This document shows positions 1 through 7,163 of a stretch of DNA of 13,940 nucleotides, one piece after another. The notes below the pieces were generated by a model. That model saw only the letters and a list, made by a program, of their open reading frames with translations, was not told the origin of the DNA and searched no databases. Origin of the DNA: Nitrosomonadales bacterium (GTDB taxonomy: Bacteria > Pseudomonadota > Gammaproteobacteria > Burkholderiales > Sulfuricellaceae); the NCBI GenBank assembly GCA_003104895.1, contig PQAG01000157.1, positions 1 through 13,940 on the forward strand, written 5' to 3'. The position numbers and the translations under genes were made by a program. How positions within the stretch are numbered: the stretch's first letter is position 1; every line of letters begins with the position of its first letter.

Positions 1-21
1 CCCCTTCTCCATACTTCGCAC

Positions 22-795
22 ATGCTCAAATTCCTCATCACCCTTTATCTCGCTTTTTTTTCCCTCTCCGCCACCGCCGCCGATCTGGCGCGCGAAAAGC
101 GCCTTGCGGATGAAATCGTGGACATGATTGTCGAGGGTGAACCGGTCTGGCTCAAAGCGGACAACCACTATTTCCTCTCCATCTATACACCCACCCCCCA
201 GCACCATCCACGCGGCGCGGTGATCATCCTGCATGGCCGCGGCATGCACCCGGACTGGGCCGACGTGGCCGCACCCCTGCGCACCGCGCTGCCGGCCAGC
301 GGCTGGCACACGCTTTCAATTCAGCTGCCGGTGCTGGAAAAGGAGGCAAAATACAACGACTACGTGCCGCTGTTTGCAGAAGCCGGCCCCCGTATCAGCG
401 CCGCCATCGCCTACCTGCGCGACACCGGCGTCAGGCATATCGTGCTCGTCGCCCACAGTTGCGGCGCCCACATGGCCATGCACTGGGTGGCGCGTCATGG
501 CGACAGGGATATCAGCGCCTATGTCGGCATCGGCATGGGCGCCACCGACTACAAACAGCCAATGAAGGAAGCCTTTCCGCTGGCAAAAATGCACGTGCCC
601 GTGCTGGACATTTATGGCAGCGCCGAATACCCGCAGGTGCTCAACATGGCGCCAGAACGCCTTGCTGCCATGCGCAAGGCCAGCAACCCGCAATCACGGC
701 AAATCGTGGTCCCCGGCGCCGATCATTACTTCCACGAGCACAACGGCGAACTGGTCAAGGCCGTTGCCGAGTGGCTTGACCAACTCAAATTATAA
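22..795 (+). CDS. Exported alpha/beta-hydrolase-like protein, DUF3530-like
   Basis: The product has 257 residues. Residues 1-20 form a hydrophobic stretch ending in ATAA, a probable Sec signal peptide cut near residue 20, so a periplasmic location is expected. Alpha/beta-hydrolase hallmarks are visible: an oxyanion-type HGRGMHPDW at 71-79, a nucleophile elbow AHSCG at 144-148 with Ser146 in GxSxG-like context (first Gly replaced by Ala), and a C-terminal GADHYF with His235 as the likely catalytic His. The acid may be Asp196 or Glu202. The overall pattern resembles the DUF3530 family, whose substrate is not established; that assignment is from memory of the family. The start ATG at 22 gives a complete signal peptide. 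Only 21 bases lie upstream in the window, so no promoter can be judged. The stop lies 8 bases before pyrD, suggesting cotranscription. Confidence 0.8.
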   Translation: MLKFLITLYLAFFSLSATAADLAREKRLADEIVDMIVEGEPVWLKADNHYFLSIYTPTPQHHPRGAVIILHGRGMHPDWADVAAPLRTALPASGWHTLSIQLPVLEKEAKYNDYVPLFAEAGPRISAAIAYLRDTGVRHIVLVAHSCGAHMAMHWVARHGDRDISAYVGIGMGATDYKQPMKEAFPLAKMHVPVLDIYGSAEYPQVLNMAPERLAAMRKASNPQSRQIVVPGADHYFHEHNGELVKAVAEWLDQLKL

Positions 796-803
796 GAAGC
801 CCC

Positions 804-1814
804 ATGCTCTATTCCCTGATCCGTTCCGTGTTCTTCAGCATGGACGCCGAATCCGCCCACCATCTCGGCATGGAGGGCATGAAAACCGCCCAGCGCCTGG
901 GGCTGATCAAGCTGCTGGCTTACCCGGTTCCCGAAAAACCGCGCCGGGTGATGGGCATCGACTTCCCCAACCCCGTCGGCCTGGCCGCCGGGCTGGACAA
1001 GAATGGCGACTACATCGACGCGCTGGCGGCGCTGGGCTTCGGCTTCATCGAAATCGGCACCATCACGCCCCGCCCCCAGCCCGGCAACCCCAAGCCGCGC
1101 CTGTTCCGCATCCCGGAGGCACAGGCCATCATCAACCGCATGGGATTCAACAACGACGGCGTGGACAGGCTGATCGAGAACGTCAAAAACGCAAAATACC
1201 GCGGCATCCTCGGCATCAACATCGGCAAGAATTTCGACACCCCGATCGAGAAAGCCGCGGAAGACTACCTCATCTGCCTGCGCAAGGTTTACCCCCACGC
1301 CAGCTACGTCACGGTCAACATCTCCTCGCCCAACACCAAGAACCTGCGCCAGCTGCAGCAGTCGAGCGAACTCGAAGCCCTGCTCGATGCGCTCAAGAAC
1401 GAGCAGGCCAAGCTGGCCCAGACGCACGGCAGACACGTCCCCCTGGCGCTGAAAATCGCGCCCGACCTGGAAACGGAGCAGATCATCGAAATCGCCGAAC
1501 TGCTGCTGAAATACCGGATCGAGGGCGTGATCGCCACCAATACCACCCTGTCGCGCGAAGGCGTGGCCGGGCTGCCCTACGGCGAAGAAGCCGGCGGCCT
1601 CTCCGGCGCACCGGTGCGGGTCAAATCCACCAGCGTGGTGAAGCAGCTCAGCCTGGCGCTCGACGGCAAAATCCCCATCATCGGCGTGGGCGGCATCATG
1701 AGCGGCCTGGACGCAAAGGAAAAAATCCTCGCCGGCGCCAGCCTGGTGCAGTTCTACAGCGGCTTCATCTATCGCGGGCCGGAACTGATTAAAGAAGCTT
1801 GTGAGGCAATTTGA
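804..1814 (+). CDS. pyrD: Quinone-dependent dihydroorotate dehydrogenase (class 2)
   Basis: This enzyme oxidises dihydroorotate to orotate in pyrimidine synthesis, passing electrons through FMN to membrane quinone. At 336 residues it matches the length of the E. coli enzyme. The N-terminal helix region (about 1-40, MLYSLIRSVFF and following) is the membrane-associating extension that marks class 2. The FMN-barrel motifs are NPVGLAAGLDKNG at 56-68, NRMGFNNDG at 111-119, and NISSPNTKNLR at 172-182 with the catalytic Ser175. The segments VIATNTT and VGGIMSGLDA supply the C-terminal FMN phosphate site. The protein is intact. It starts 8 bases after the hydrolase gene and its TGA lies 2 bases before the ald ATG, so the three genes probably share a transcript, although they have no obvious pathway in common. 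Confidence 0.97.
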   Translation: MLYSLIRSVFFSMDAESAHHLGMEGMKTAQRLGLIKLLAYPVPEKPRRVMGIDFPNPVGLAAGLDKNGDYIDALAALGFGFIEIGTITPRPQPGNPKPRLFRIPEAQAIINRMGFNNDGVDRLIENVKNAKYRGILGINIGKNFDTPIEKAAEDYLICLRKVYPHASYVTVNISSPNTKNLRQLQQSSELEALLDALKNEQAKLAQTHGRHVPLALKIAPDLETEQIIEIAELLLKYRIEGVIATNTTLSREGVAGLPYGEEAGGLSGAPVRVKSTSVVKQLSLALDGKIPIIGVGGIMSGLDAKEKILAGASLVQFYSGFIYRGPELIKEACEAI

Positions 1815-1816
1815 CC

Positions 1817-2926
1817 ATGATCATCGGCGTCCCCAGGGAAATCAAGGATCACGAATTCCGTGTCGGCCTCACTCCGGATGGGGTGCGCGCGCTGGCCGGC
1901 GCCGGGCATGAAGTCAGGGTGGAAACCCTGGCGGGCGCGGCGACCGGCTATGGCGACGAAAGCTATGCCGCTGCAGGCGCGCAAGTCGTAGCCTCCGCAC
2001 CTGAAGCCTGGGCCTGCTCCATGGTAATCAAGGTCAAGGAACCGCAACCCGCCGAGATTGGGTTGCTGCGGGAAGGCCAGATCCTCTTCACCTACCTGCA
2101 CCTCGCCGCCGATGCCGAACTCACGCGCCATCTGGTGGAACGCAGGATCATCGGCATCGCCTACGAAACCGTCACCGGCGCGCAAGACCGCCTGCCCCTG
2201 CTCACCCCCATGTCCGAGGTCGCCGGACGGGTCGCGATTCAGGCGGGCGCTTCCTGCCTGCAGATGAATCATGGCGGCAGCGGCGTGCTGCTGGGCGGCG
2301 TACCGGGTGTCATGCCAGGCAAGGTGGTGATACTCGGCGCCGGCTCGGTCGGCACCGAGGCCGCCAAGATGGCGCTGGGCCTGGGCGCGGACGTGACCAT
2401 CCTGGACTTGAACCTGAACCGTCTGCGTTACCTGGACGACATATTCAGCGGCCGCCTCAAGACCTGCTACTCGCAGCCCGGCGCGATCGAGGAACTGGTT
2501 TCCGGCGCCGACCTGGTGGTCGGCTCGGTGCTGATCCCCGGCAAGCGCGCGCCCAAGCTCATCAGCCGCGGCCTGGTGGGCAGCATGCGCCCCGGCTCGG
2601 CGCTGGTGGATGTCTGCATCGACCAGGGCGGCTGCGCCGAAACCTCGCGCCCGACCACCCATTCCCAGCCCACCTATGTCGAATCAGGCGTGGTGCACTA
2701 CTGCGTCACCAACATGCCCGCCGCCTGCGCCCGCACCTCGACCCAGGCGCTCACCCACGCCACCCTGCCCTATGTGCTGAAAATCGCCAGTCTCGGTTAC
2801 CGGGAAGCCATGCGCCAGGATGCAGGGCTGCTGAACGGGCTTAATCTGCATCTGGGCCAGGTGACGCACCCCAGCGTGGCAGCGGATCTGGGTTATAACC
2901 ACACACCGGCACAAAAAGTGATTTAA
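1817..2926 (+). CDS. ald: Alanine dehydrogenase
   Basis: The enzyme interconverts L-alanine and pyruvate plus ammonia using NAD(H). I chose ATG 1817 (369 residues, beginning MIIGVPREIK), which is the canonical family N-terminus. An upstream TTG at 1811 overlaps the pyrD stop and adds only two residues. A GAGG at 1803-1806, inside the end of pyrD, can serve as ribosome binding site. Active-site residues expected for the family are present: Arg15, Lys74 (KVKEP), His95 (YLHLA) and Asp269 (CIDQGG). The NAD-binding glycine motif GAGSVG is at 174-179, with Asp197 at the end of the next strand. The length fits the family (about 370 residues). It is the last gene of the plus-strand run and converges with rmuC. 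Whether it works in alanine catabolism or in ammonia assimilation and redox balance cannot be told from sequence. Confidence 0.96.
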   Translation: MIIGVPREIKDHEFRVGLTPDGVRALAGAGHEVRVETLAGAATGYGDESYAAAGAQVVASAPEAWACSMVIKVKEPQPAEIGLLREGQILFTYLHLAADAELTRHLVERRIIGIAYETVTGAQDRLPLLTPMSEVAGRVAIQAGASCLQMNHGGSGVLLGGVPGVMPGKVVILGAGSVGTEAAKMALGLGADVTILDLNLNRLRYLDDIFSGRLKTCYSQPGAIEELVSGADLVVGSVLIPGKRAPKLISRGLVGSMRPGSALVDVCIDQGGCAETSRPTTHSQPTYVESGVVHYCVTNMPAACARTSTQALTHATLPYVLKIASLGYREAMRQDAGLLNGLNLHLGQVTHPSVAADLGYNHTPAQKVI

Positions 2927-2946
2927 ACCCCCTACCCCCCCTCAAT

Positions 2947-2964
2947 CCCCCCTTGTCAGGGGGG
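2947..2964. repeat. G/C hairpin after ald
   Basis: A perfect inverted repeat 21 bases after the ald stop: CCCCCCT, a TGTC loop, then AGGGGGG (7-bp stem, 4-base loop). It has no T-run, so it is not a canonical intrinsic terminator, but it could protect or end the ald mRNA. It is the first of several palindromes packed between ald and rmuC. Confidence 0.7.
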
Positions 2965-3028
2965 AGGTAGCCCGCCCCAAACTGCTCCTCCCCTGTCTCG
3001 CCAGAGCGAGCAGCAGCCCTCTCCCTAA

Positions 3029-3052
3029 CCCTCTCCCGCAAGCGGGAGAGGG
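3029..3052. repeat. REP-like perfect palindrome
   Basis: A near-seamless inverted repeat: CCCTCTCCCGC, then AA, then GCGGGAGAGGG, giving an 11-bp stem with a 2-base centre (in practice a 10-bp stem with a CAAG loop). Palindromes of this CCCTCTCC/GGAGAGGG composition recur between genes in many proteobacterial genomes and are handled as REP-type elements; that is general knowledge, and copy number here is untested. The left arm is preceded by a partial direct copy (CCCTCTCCCTA at 3018-3028). Confidence 0.7.
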
Positions 3053-3057
3053 AACGG

Positions 3058-3098
3058 CCACCCTCTCTCCCTCTGGGAGAGAGCTGGAGAGAGGGTGG
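3058..3098. repeat. Nested long hairpin with two competing folds
   Basis: The outer arms CCACCCTCTCTCC (3058-3070) and GGAGAGAGGGTGG (3086-3098) are perfectly complementary over 13 bp. The inner arms CTCTCTCCC (3063-3071) and GGGAGAGAG (3075-3083) form a second, overlapping 9-bp stem with a TCT loop. The two stems share left-arm bases 3063-3070, so they exclude each other. The element sits between convergent ald and rmuC and shares composition with the palindrome at 3029-3052, so it probably belongs to the same repeat cluster. Confidence 0.7.
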
Positions 3099-3114
3099 CT
3101 GCCGCTCCTAGCGG

Positions 3115-3131
3115 GCGCAATTCCATTGCGC
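3115..3131 (-). other. Hairpin just after the rmuC stop
   Basis: GCGCAAT, TCC loop, ATTGCGC: a perfect 7-bp stem beginning 7 bases past the rmuC stop codon (3139-3141, TAG on the minus strand). No T-run follows, so it may act as a 3' stabiliser or as a weak or Rho-assisted end rather than a textbook terminator. Confidence 0.5.
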
Positions 3132-3138
3132 GGAAACC

Positions 3139-4533
3139 CTACTCCCCTTCCAGCACTTCCAGCACGTCCTGCCGGGGATGCTCCAGCTCCACCGCTTCGA
3201 TCTTGCGGAAGCGGTCGCTGATCTTCTTGCTGGTGGTATGCACATCGACGGCATCGTCGTGGGCCATGCGGATATGGTCGGCGAGCTTTTTCATGCGCGT
3301 GTCGAAGCGCTCGAATTCCTTGCCCAGCTTGTTGAGCGCATCCTTGATGATGTGCACCTGCTTGCGCGTTTCCACGTCCTTCATCACCGCGCGGGCGGTG
3401 TTCAGCACCGCCATCATGGTGGTGGGCGAGACGATCCACACCCGCTTGCTCATGGCATAATCCACCACTTCCGGGTGGTAGGCGTGGATTTCGGCGAACA
3501 CCGCCTCGGCAGGCACGAACATCACCGCGCCGTCCGAGGTCTCGTTGGCGATGATGTACTTGGCCGCGATGTCGTCCACGTGCTTCTTCACGTCTGCCTT
3601 GAACTGCTTCTGCGCAGCGGCGCGCTCCAGCTCGCTTGTTCCCGGCGTGAACATGCGGTGGTAGTTCTCCAGCGGGAACTTGGAATCCACCCCCACCGTG
3701 CCGGTCGGCTCGGGCAGGAACAATGCGCAATCCACCCGGCTGCCGTTGGACAGGGTGTGCTGCATGGCATACATGGCGGGCGGCAGGATGTTGCGGATCA
3801 GGTTCTCCAGCTGCACCTCGCCGAAGGCGCCGCGCGAGCGCTTGTCGCCCAGCAGCTCCTGCAGGCTGACGACATTGGTGGTCAGGCCGTCGATCTTCTT
3901 CTGCGCCTCGTCTATGGTCGCCAGCCGCGCCATCACATTGGCGAAAGTCTCATTGGTTTTCTTGAAGCCTTCGTCCAGCCGCTCCGTCACCTTGCCGCTG
4001 ATCTCCTGCAGGCGGCCATCCACTGCTTTGCTCAGGCCCTCGATGGTGGCAACGAGCTGCTGGGTGCTGTTTTTCATCGTGGTCTGTATCAGCTCCTGGT
4101 CCGCCCTCCCCTGCTCCGCCAGGGTCTGCATGGTCTTGGCGATCACCTCGGCGCGCATGGCATCCTGCTTGCCCTGCAAAGCTACGTTCAGCTCCGCCAG
4201 CTGTTTCAGCATCGCCTCGCGCGTCTGCGCCAGGCTGTCGTTCTGGGCCAGCTGGAGCGACTGCATGGCGTCCCGCGTCAGCTTCAACTCCAGCGCAACA
4301 ATTTCACGCAACCGTTCGGAGCTTTCCAGCAGGGCATGATTCATGCGGTCGCCCTGTTTCGCCAGGCCATCGTGCAGGTCGGTCAGCATGGCGCGGTGCT
4401 TCTCTTCAAGAACCTGGACAAGATTCTCGGGAAGTTCATGCTGCGACCGGGTCAGCCCGCCAAGCTTGATCCCGACCCACAGCGAAGCCAGCAGAATGAA
4501 AATTATCAGTATGGCAATCAGAATTTCGAGCAT
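3139..4533 (-). CDS. rmuC: DNA recombination protein RmuC
   Basis: The product has 464 residues. RmuC proteins limit inversions and rearrangements at short inverted repeats and are predicted to contain a restriction-endonuclease-like fold; the biochemical activity is still poorly defined. Residues 3-22 form a single hydrophobic helix, so membrane anchoring is likely. Residues about 35-220 are helical, charged and coiled-coil-like. The RmuC domain follows: RSRGAFGE at 232-239, VDCALFLPEP around 268-276, and VDSKFPLENY at 282-291, where Asp268, Asp283 and Lys285 resemble a PD-(D/E)xK core. WIVSPTTMMAVLNT at 366-379 is another family block. GGGAG lies just upstream of the ATG at 4533 as ribosome binding site. 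It lies downstream of the flagellar genes but probably has its own promoter. Intact; function call by family. Confidence 0.95.
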   Translation of the reverse strand: MLEILIAILIIFILLASLWVGIKLGGLTRSQHELPENLVQVLEEKHRAMLTDLHDGLAKQGDRMNHALLESSERLREIVALELKLTRDAMQSLQLAQNDSLAQTREAMLKQLAELNVALQGKQDAMRAEVIAKTMQTLAEQGRADQELIQTTMKNSTQQLVATIEGLSKAVDGRLQEISGKVTERLDEGFKKTNETFANVMARLATIDEAQKKIDGLTTNVVSLQELLGDKRSRGAFGEVQLENLIRNILPPAMYAMQHTLSNGSRVDCALFLPEPTGTVGVDSKFPLENYHRMFTPGTSELERAAAQKQFKADVKKHVDDIAAKYIIANETSDGAVMFVPAEAVFAEIHAYHPEVVDYAMSKRVWIVSPTTMMAVLNTARAVMKDVETRKQVHIIKDALNKLGKEFERFDTRMKKLADHIRMAHDDAVDVHTTSKKISDRFRKIEAVELEHPRQDVLEVLEGE

Positions 4534-4552
4534 GTTTTTCTCCCTGCGTGGG

Positions 4553-4558
4553 AGTATA
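4553..4558 (-). promoter_or_regulatory. Possible sigma-70 -10 element for rmuC
   Basis: On the minus strand TATACT (one mismatch to TATAAT) lies about 20 bases upstream of the rmuC ATG, leaving a short leader with a good GGGAG ribosome site. The best -35 candidates (TTGGTT with a 15-base spacer, or GTTTGG with 17) are weak. Suggestive only; rmuC could also be read through from the flagellar genes. Confidence 0.4.
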
Positions 4559-4585
4559 GCGCAGAGACAGTTGAACCAAACTTAC

Positions 4586-4819
4586 TCAGGCGTAATCATC
4601 GATCTGATGATCATCCTTGCGTGAGTTTCCCGGAGAGGGCGTTGGAATGGGTTTGCGCGGGCGCTTCTTGTGCAACTGGTCTTCCCAGTATTCACTGGGC
4701 TTGGTGCTGCCATTCTCGGGATGAACGGGAAAGGAATGATCCAGGCTGCCGACCGGATCATCAGCAGCGAAGCACAGGGGTATTTGCGCCGGCTTGAAAA
4801 AGGGATTGTTGCCAAGCAT
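4586..4819 (-). CDS. Small hypothetical protein behind fliT
   Basis: I do not recognise this 77-residue product. It starts at ATG 4819, 25 bases after the fliT stop, and ends 52 bases before rmuC. It has no signal peptide or membrane segment. The N-terminus is moderately hydrophobic (MLGNNPFFKPAQIPL), the middle is rich in Asp, His and Pro, and the C-terminal half is basic and proline-rich (HKKRPRKPIPTPSPG) before an acidic end (QIDDYA). That profile suggests a small disordered or peptide-like protein. Codon choice follows the high-GC third-position habit of the neighbours, which supports a real gene. The ribosome site is poor (AGGGGGG about 8 bases upstream, AGGA abutting the ATG). Position suggests expression with fliS-fliT, but no flagellar role is shown. 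Confidence 0.55.
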   Translation of the reverse strand: MLGNNPFFKPAQIPLCFAADDPVGSLDHSFPVHPENGSTKPSEYWEDQLHKKRPRKPIPTPSPGNSRKDDHQIDDYA

Positions 4820-4844
4820 TCCTGTCCGCCCCCCTGAAATACGA

Positions 4845-5186
4845 TTACACGCCGTAGGCCCGGGATATCTTGCGCTCGGTGCCCATGCTGCCGAGCAGGG
4901 CTTTCAGCTCGTTCTGCCAGGCTTGCGCGAGGGCAGTGCATTCGGCGTCCTGCTCAAGAATGGCCTTAATCAGCTTGGCCACCTGCTCCGCCACTCCACC
5001 GGGAACCGCGCCATGCGCAGCATCCGCCATCAGCTCGGACAATACCGCAGCGCGTTGCTGCTCCAGTTCGACCAACTCATCCCACAGCCCTTGCCGGGCA
5101 GCTGCCAGCATCTTTTCAGCGAGCTGCGCCACGGTTTCGTAATGCTGCACGATCCAGGCAGCGCGTGCCACCTCAGGCCTTGCCAT
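4845..5186 (-). CDS. fliT: FliT-like flagellar export chaperone
   Basis: This 113-residue, almost entirely helical protein sits directly behind fliS, the standard place for FliT. FliT binds the C-terminus of the cap protein FliD and hands it to the export gate; in enterics it also antagonises FlhDC. FliT sequences are weakly conserved, so the call rests on size, helical heptad character (for example ELVELEQQRAAVLSEL near 37-52 and KLIKAILEQDAECTALAQAW near 71-90) and context. The ATG at 5186 lies inside the end of fliS, overlapping it by 14 bases, which implies translational coupling. Several starts are possible, but this is the one that keeps the first helix complete. Confidence 0.75.
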   Translation of the reverse strand: MARPEVARAAWIVQHYETVAQLAEKMLAAARQGLWDELVELEQQRAAVLSELMADAAHGAVPGGVAEQVAKLIKAILEQDAECTALAQAWQNELKALLGSMGTERKISRAYGV

Positions 5187-5637
5187 AGCTCATCGAGGGG
5201 CGAGCGGAAGTCGCTGCCGCTTCTACCGGCGGAGCCACCATTTGAGACTGCCGGCCGATCTGTTCCCAGGCACCCTTGAGCTCGCCGAGCAGGCGTGCCA
5301 CCTCATCCAGCGCTTCGACGTCATTCTTCAGATTTGCCATCAACAGGCGGCTGCTCATGTATTCGTACAGCGCCTTCAGGTTCCTTGCCAGCTCGCCGCC
5401 GGCCTTTTCATCCAGGCTGACCTTGAGGCCCTCTTCGATAATCGCAATGGCCCTGGAAATGGACTCCCCCTTGGCGGCCACATCGCCCTGCTGCATGTAG
5501 GACTTGCCACGCTGAACAGACATAATCGCGCCATCAAACAACATCATAACCAGCTTGTGCGGGCTGGCGCTGGCAATGCTGTTTTCCACACCTGCTCTGG
5601 AGTAAGCATTCAACGCGCTACGGGACATGGCATTCAT
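5173..5637 (-). CDS. fliS: Flagellin export chaperone FliS
   Basis: FliS binds the disordered C-terminal D0 region of newly made flagellin in the cytosol, prevents early polymerisation and delivers it to the export apparatus. The product has 154 residues. The N-terminal NAYSRAGVENSIASASPHKLVMMLFDGAI is highly typical, including the xxSPHxLVxMLFDGA block at about 25-37. The helical bundle continues through ISRAIAIIEEGLKVSL and LYEYMSSRLLMANLKND. The tail after about residue 130 is Ala/Pro/Ser-rich and somewhat longer than in enteric FliS (about 135 residues). The first ATG (5637) is preferred over the second, three codons on, because GGAGAG lies 8 bases upstream of it. It begins 22 bases after fliD and is probably cotranscribed with it. 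Confidence 0.95.
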   Translation of the reverse strand: MNAMSRSALNAYSRAGVENSIASASPHKLVMMLFDGAIMSVQRGKSYMQQGDVAAKGESISRAIAIIEEGLKVSLDEKAGGELARNLKALYEYMSSRLLMANLKNDVEALDEVARLLGELKGAWEQIGRQSQMVAPPVEAAATSARPSMSYGKA

Positions 5638-5659
5638 TTTATTTTCTCTCCGTCATCAA

Positions 5660-7057
5660 TCAACTACGTGCCCCTGGCAAATTGGCCAATTGTTGCGTCA
5701 AATAATTACTGGTCTGGGTCATGCTGGCGATCAGGGTATCCAGCGCGGTAAATTGCCTGCGGTAGCGCTCTTCCGTCATGATCAGGCGCTGCTGGATCGA
5801 CTCGCTCTGCTGCGTGATGCTCTTGATTGAGGCATTCAGGCCGTCTGTGCGGCTTTCGATCAGACCATCCGTACCCGCCATGCCCTCAGCCGCCGTATCG
5901 ATCGCGCTGCCATAAGCCGCAACCAGATTGGCCACCCCGCTGAAATCGCCCGAGATTGCCGCATCCAGCTTGGCAGAATCCACTTTCAGCGTGCCATCTT
6001 TCTGCATGGATACGCCAATATCGGAAAGCCGCTGCAGCGAAGCGCCTGCAAGATCAGAGGGCACATTACCGAGCAGATTGCGGAAAGCATTTTGCACTGA
6101 ACGGAGAGTGCTGTCGCCAATAAGCGGCCCGCCCTGCTTTGTCGTGGCGTCATAGCGCCCCAGGTCCGTAGCAATCTTGGCAAAATCGTTATAAGCCTTG
6201 ACCAGGGCGTTCACCCCCGCCGACAGGCTGGAGGTATCGCGCGCCACGGTCACGGAAGTTGTGCCGGTCGCCTTGAGCGTGATCGTCAGTCCTTCAACCG
6301 CGTCGCTGATGGTGTTGCCACTGCCGGTGATGCTGATGCCGTTGATCTTGAGCGCGGCGTCGGCCGCCTCGTCGCCCGCATTCTGGACAAGGGCGCCGGT
6401 ATTGGTTGAGGGGTCGTAATTGAGGGCGGCGACATCCCCGGTCACGCGCATGACGCTTGCAGTTCCTGTTTGATTGCTGGTCAGCGACAGGTAGCTATCA
6501 GCCCCGCTGGTCACCACCGTGGCCGTGACGCCGGCGTTGGCTGCATTGATCGCATCGCGCACACCCGCCAGGGTGGTGACACTGCTGTCCAGGGTAATGG
6601 CAACGGAGCTTGCGGAGGTGAACGCGCCGCTCGAACCCACCCCGCCGGCAACGCTGCCGGTCTCGATGGTCATGGTGCGGGAACCGCTGCCAACGTCTGG
6701 ATTGACGCCTGAAGTCAGGCGCTGCGCCTTGGCCAGGGATGTCACCTCAAGCGAGTAGGTGCCAGCCACGGCGCTGGACGAAGCCGATGCCGATGCGATG
6801 GCCGTATCGGTAACCGTGGTTTTGTAAGAGGTGAATTTTTCCGTTGCTGTGACGCCCGTGGCTGGCACCAGGCTGGCACCGGCGGTCTGCAATGCGGAAA
6901 TGGCGCCCTTGAGCGAACCAAGAGCGGAGATCTTTTCCTGAAACCCGGCCTCTTTCTGGGCCAGCAGGGTCAGCGGACGCTGCTCGATCTGCATCAACTG
7001 GCTGACGATGCTATTTACGTCGAGGCTGGAGCCGATGCCGGGAGAAGAAAGCGCCAT
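5660..7057 (-). CDS. fliD: Flagellar filament cap protein FliD (HAP2)
   Basis: FliD forms the pentameric cap at the filament tip that folds incoming flagellin subunits. The product has 465 residues. The N-terminal block SSPGIGSSLDVNSIVSQLMQIEQRPL (4-29) is the FliD_N signature, followed by a coiled-coil stretch to about 60. A Flagellin_IN-type repeat lies at about 165-195 (GVRDAINAANAGVTATVV). FliD_C covers the rest, ending in a long helix (ITQQSESIQQRLIMTEERYR) and LIASMTQTSNYLTQQLANL, the part that in enterics is bound by FliT and forms the cap leg. Length is normal. CAGGAT lies 7 bases before the ATG as ribosome site, and a sigma-28 type promoter lies about 33 bases upstream, so fliD-fliS-fliT appears to be a class 3 operon. 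Confidence 0.96.
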   Translation of the reverse strand: MALSSPGIGSSLDVNSIVSQLMQIEQRPLTLLAQKEAGFQEKISALGSLKGAISALQTAGASLVPATGVTATEKFTSYKTTVTDTAIASASASSSAVAGTYSLEVTSLAKAQRLTSGVNPDVGSGSRTMTIETGSVAGGVGSSGAFTSASSVAITLDSSVTTLAGVRDAINAANAGVTATVVTSGADSYLSLTSNQTGTASVMRVTGDVAALNYDPSTNTGALVQNAGDEAADAALKINGISITGSGNTISDAVEGLTITLKATGTTSVTVARDTSSLSAGVNALVKAYNDFAKIATDLGRYDATTKQGGPLIGDSTLRSVQNAFRNLLGNVPSDLAGASLQRLSDIGVSMQKDGTLKVDSAKLDAAISGDFSGVANLVAAYGSAIDTAAEGMAGTDGLIESRTDGLNASIKSITQQSESIQQRLIMTEERYRRQFTALDTLIASMTQTSNYLTQQLANLPGARS

Positions 7058-7090
7058 GATGATTATCCTGTCAGGGTATTGATAATTACA

Positions 7091-7117
7091 TTATCGGCTT
7101 GAACAAGGCATTCTTGA
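7091..7117 (-). promoter_or_regulatory. Sigma-28 (FliA) promoter of fliD
   Basis: Read on the minus strand: TCAAGAAT (7117-7110), an 11-base spacer (7109-7099), then GCCGATAA (7098-7091). The -10 matches the FliA consensus GCCGATAA at all eight positions; the -35 matches TAAAGTTT at five of eight, keeping the core AAG. The predicted start is near 7084, giving a leader of about 27 bases to the fliD ATG. Position in the flaG-fliD gap supports it. Confidence 0.85.
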
Positions 7118-7163
7118 AACCTGATTCTGGCTGGTTCCACATCTTGGAGAGTTCAATCGCCCA

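Noticed and set aside
614..1792. A 392-codon plus-strand frame across the end of the hydrolase gene and pyrD
   Set aside because: Arg/Pro/His-rich, low-complexity product typical of an out-of-frame reading of pyrD, which is itself a perfect family match.
1769..2662. A 297-codon minus-strand frame opposite ald
   Set aside because: No family resemblance, and it lies wholly opposite a well-conserved enzyme gene.
3178..4797. A 539-codon open frame on the plus strand opposite rmuC
   Set aside because: It is the mirror of the rmuC coding frame, rich in His, Leu, Gln and Arg with no recognisable domain; long antisense frames are expected at this GC content.
4582..4941. A 119-codon minus-strand frame overlapping fliT and the small unknown gene
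   Set aside because: It overlaps the 3' part of fliT in another frame and has poorer codon use than the 77-residue frame, which I preferred.
7058..7163. A terminator for flaG ahead of the fliD promoter
   Set aside because: I see no stem followed by a T-run in this gap, so flaG transcripts may simply continue into fliD.
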